Shown here: positions 63,314 to 64,000 of the stretch, piece by piece
How the letters are laid out: each line of letters begins with the position of its first letter
Numbering within the stretch: the stretch's first letter is position 1
Assembly: GCF_020510705.1 (NCBI RefSeq)
Contig: NZ_CP075184.1
Location: 3,472,001 to 3,536,000, forward strand
From: Acidovorax radicis
GTDB taxonomy: Bacteria > Pseudomonadota > Gammaproteobacteria > Burkholderiales > Burkholderiaceae_C
Length of the DNA: 64,000 nucleotides
Direction: 5' to 3'
Notes under the pieces: model-generated
Database searches by the model: none
Told to the model about the DNA's origin: nothing
The model's input: only the letters and a program-made list of their open reading frames with translations
Program-made: the position numbers and the translations under genes

Positions 63314-64000
63314 TCACAGCTTCAACCGCGCCCGCGCTGCTTCGTATTCGCGGCGCAGCTTGGCCACAAAATCGGCCGTGCTGGTGACTGCATCAATCGC
63401 GCCAATACCCTGGCCACAGCCCCAGATATCTTTCCACGCCTTTTTGGCGTCGCCGCCAAAGTTCATCTTGCTGGGGTCGGACTCGGGCAGGTTGTCCGGG
63501 TCCATGCCCGCCGCACGGATCGACGGCGCCAGGTAGTTGCCGTGCACGCCGGTGAACAGGTTGCTGTAGACGATGTCGTCAGAGTTGCCGTCCACGATGG
63601 CCTGCTTGTAGGCCTCGCTGGCGCGCGCTTCGTGCGTGGCGATAAAGGCCGAGCCGATGTAGCCGAAGTCTGCCCCCATGGCCTGCGCCGCCAGCACCGC
63701 GCCGCCGCTGGCAATGGAGCCGCTGAGCGCGACGGGGCCATCAAACCACTGGCGAATTTCCTGGATCAGCGCAAACGGGCTTTTCACGCCCGCGTGGCCA
63801 CCAGCACCGGCTGCCACGGCGATCAGGCCGTCGGCGCCCTTTTCAATCGCCTTGTGTGCGAACTTGTTGTTGATGATGTCGTGCAGCACGATGCCGCCCC
63901 AGGCGTGCACGGCCTGGTTCACGTCCTCACGCGCGCCCAGGCTGGTGATGATGATCGGCACCTTGTACTTGGCGCAGACCTGCATGTCGTGCTCCAGGCG
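63314..64000 (-). CDS. Nitronate monooxygenase, C-terminal part (cut by window edge)
   Basis: The frame runs off the right edge; about 228 residues are visible. ITSLGAREDVNQAVHAWGG, GADGLIAVAAGAGGHAG, PVALSGSIASGGAVLAAQAMGADFGYIGSAFIAT are FMN-barrel motifs of class I nitronate monooxygenases. It oxidises nitronates such as propionate-3-nitronate with O2. It differs clearly from the family member at 6417, so they are not recent duplicates. Terminates facing cydB. Confidence 0.88.
   Translation of the reverse strand, partial: RLEHDMQVCAKYKVPIIITSLGAREDVNQAVHAWGGIVLHDIINNKFAHKAIEKGADGLIAVAAGAGGHAGVKSPFALIQEIRQWFDGPVALSGSIASGGAVLAAQAMGADFGYIGSAFIATHEARASEAYKQAIVDGNSDDIVYSNLFTGVHGNYLAPSIRAAGMDPDNLPESDPSKMNFGGDAKKAWKDIWGCGQGIGAIDAVTSTADFVAKLRREYEAARARLKL

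Overview
The window is GC-rich, densely coding bacterial DNA from a betaproteobacterium of the family Comamonadaceae, most likely Acidovorax or a close relative. Three things point there: the TCA gene order (acnB, CoA-ester lyase, mdh, GntR regulator, sdhCDAB-sdhE, gltA); the rib-nusB and ybgC-tolQRA blocks; and about ten scattered copies of a short AGCGCTT/AAGCGCT palindromic repeat of a kind I associate with this family. No rRNA, tRNA or CRISPR array was recognised. Both ends cut genes: an MDR oxidoreductase at the left and a nitronate monooxygenase at the right.

Layout. 1-15 kb is a mixed housekeeping block: short-chain dehydrogenase behind a heptamer tandem repeat, DUF2242 lipoprotein, thermonuclease, MFS and EamA transporters, DHH phosphoesterase, TruC, nitronate monooxygenase, MgtC-like protein, aspartoacylase-like enzyme, an unrecognised 608-residue protein, and YlqF GTPase. 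15-22 kb holds a FUSC membrane protein, gshA, a second SDR, DUF427 and DUF938 genes, and a noncoding stretch with three 85-bp direct repeats that each carry a DnaA box. 22-29 kb holds ribB(A)-ribH-nusB, an aminotransferase, and ybgC-tolQ-tolR-tolA. 29-42 kb is the TCA region, ending in gltA with a strong terminator. 42-49 kb holds an AraC-type regulator, glutathione-dependent formaldehyde detoxification (frmA-fghA), an EptA-type phosphoethanolamine transferase, and a LysR/MDR divergent pair.

49.8-54.4 kb is the accessory region. It contains an IS30-family element, an integron (integrase with a LexA box in its promoter, an attI-type core site, two cassettes with attC sites), and an IS1595-family element. 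The IS1595 element has inserted, with a perfect 8-bp target duplication, into the tail of one of the palindromic repeats. 54.4-64 kb returns to chromosomal genes: an SDR/NTF2-like pair divergent from a LysR regulator, a PA0069-type radical SAM gene directly behind a second LexA box, rnk, an acyltransferase, and a MarR/GbsR-type regulator with cydAB.

How it fits together: the core encodes central carbon oxidation (GltA, AcnB, Mdh, succinate dehydrogenase) feeding respiration (cytochrome bd), riboflavin supply for the flavoenzymes, glutathione synthesis feeding formaldehyde removal, and envelope maintenance (Tol, EptA). The most notable signals are the SOS-linked integron, the DnaA-box repeats, and the palindromic repeat family, which acts as terminators, 5' leaders and insertion targets.
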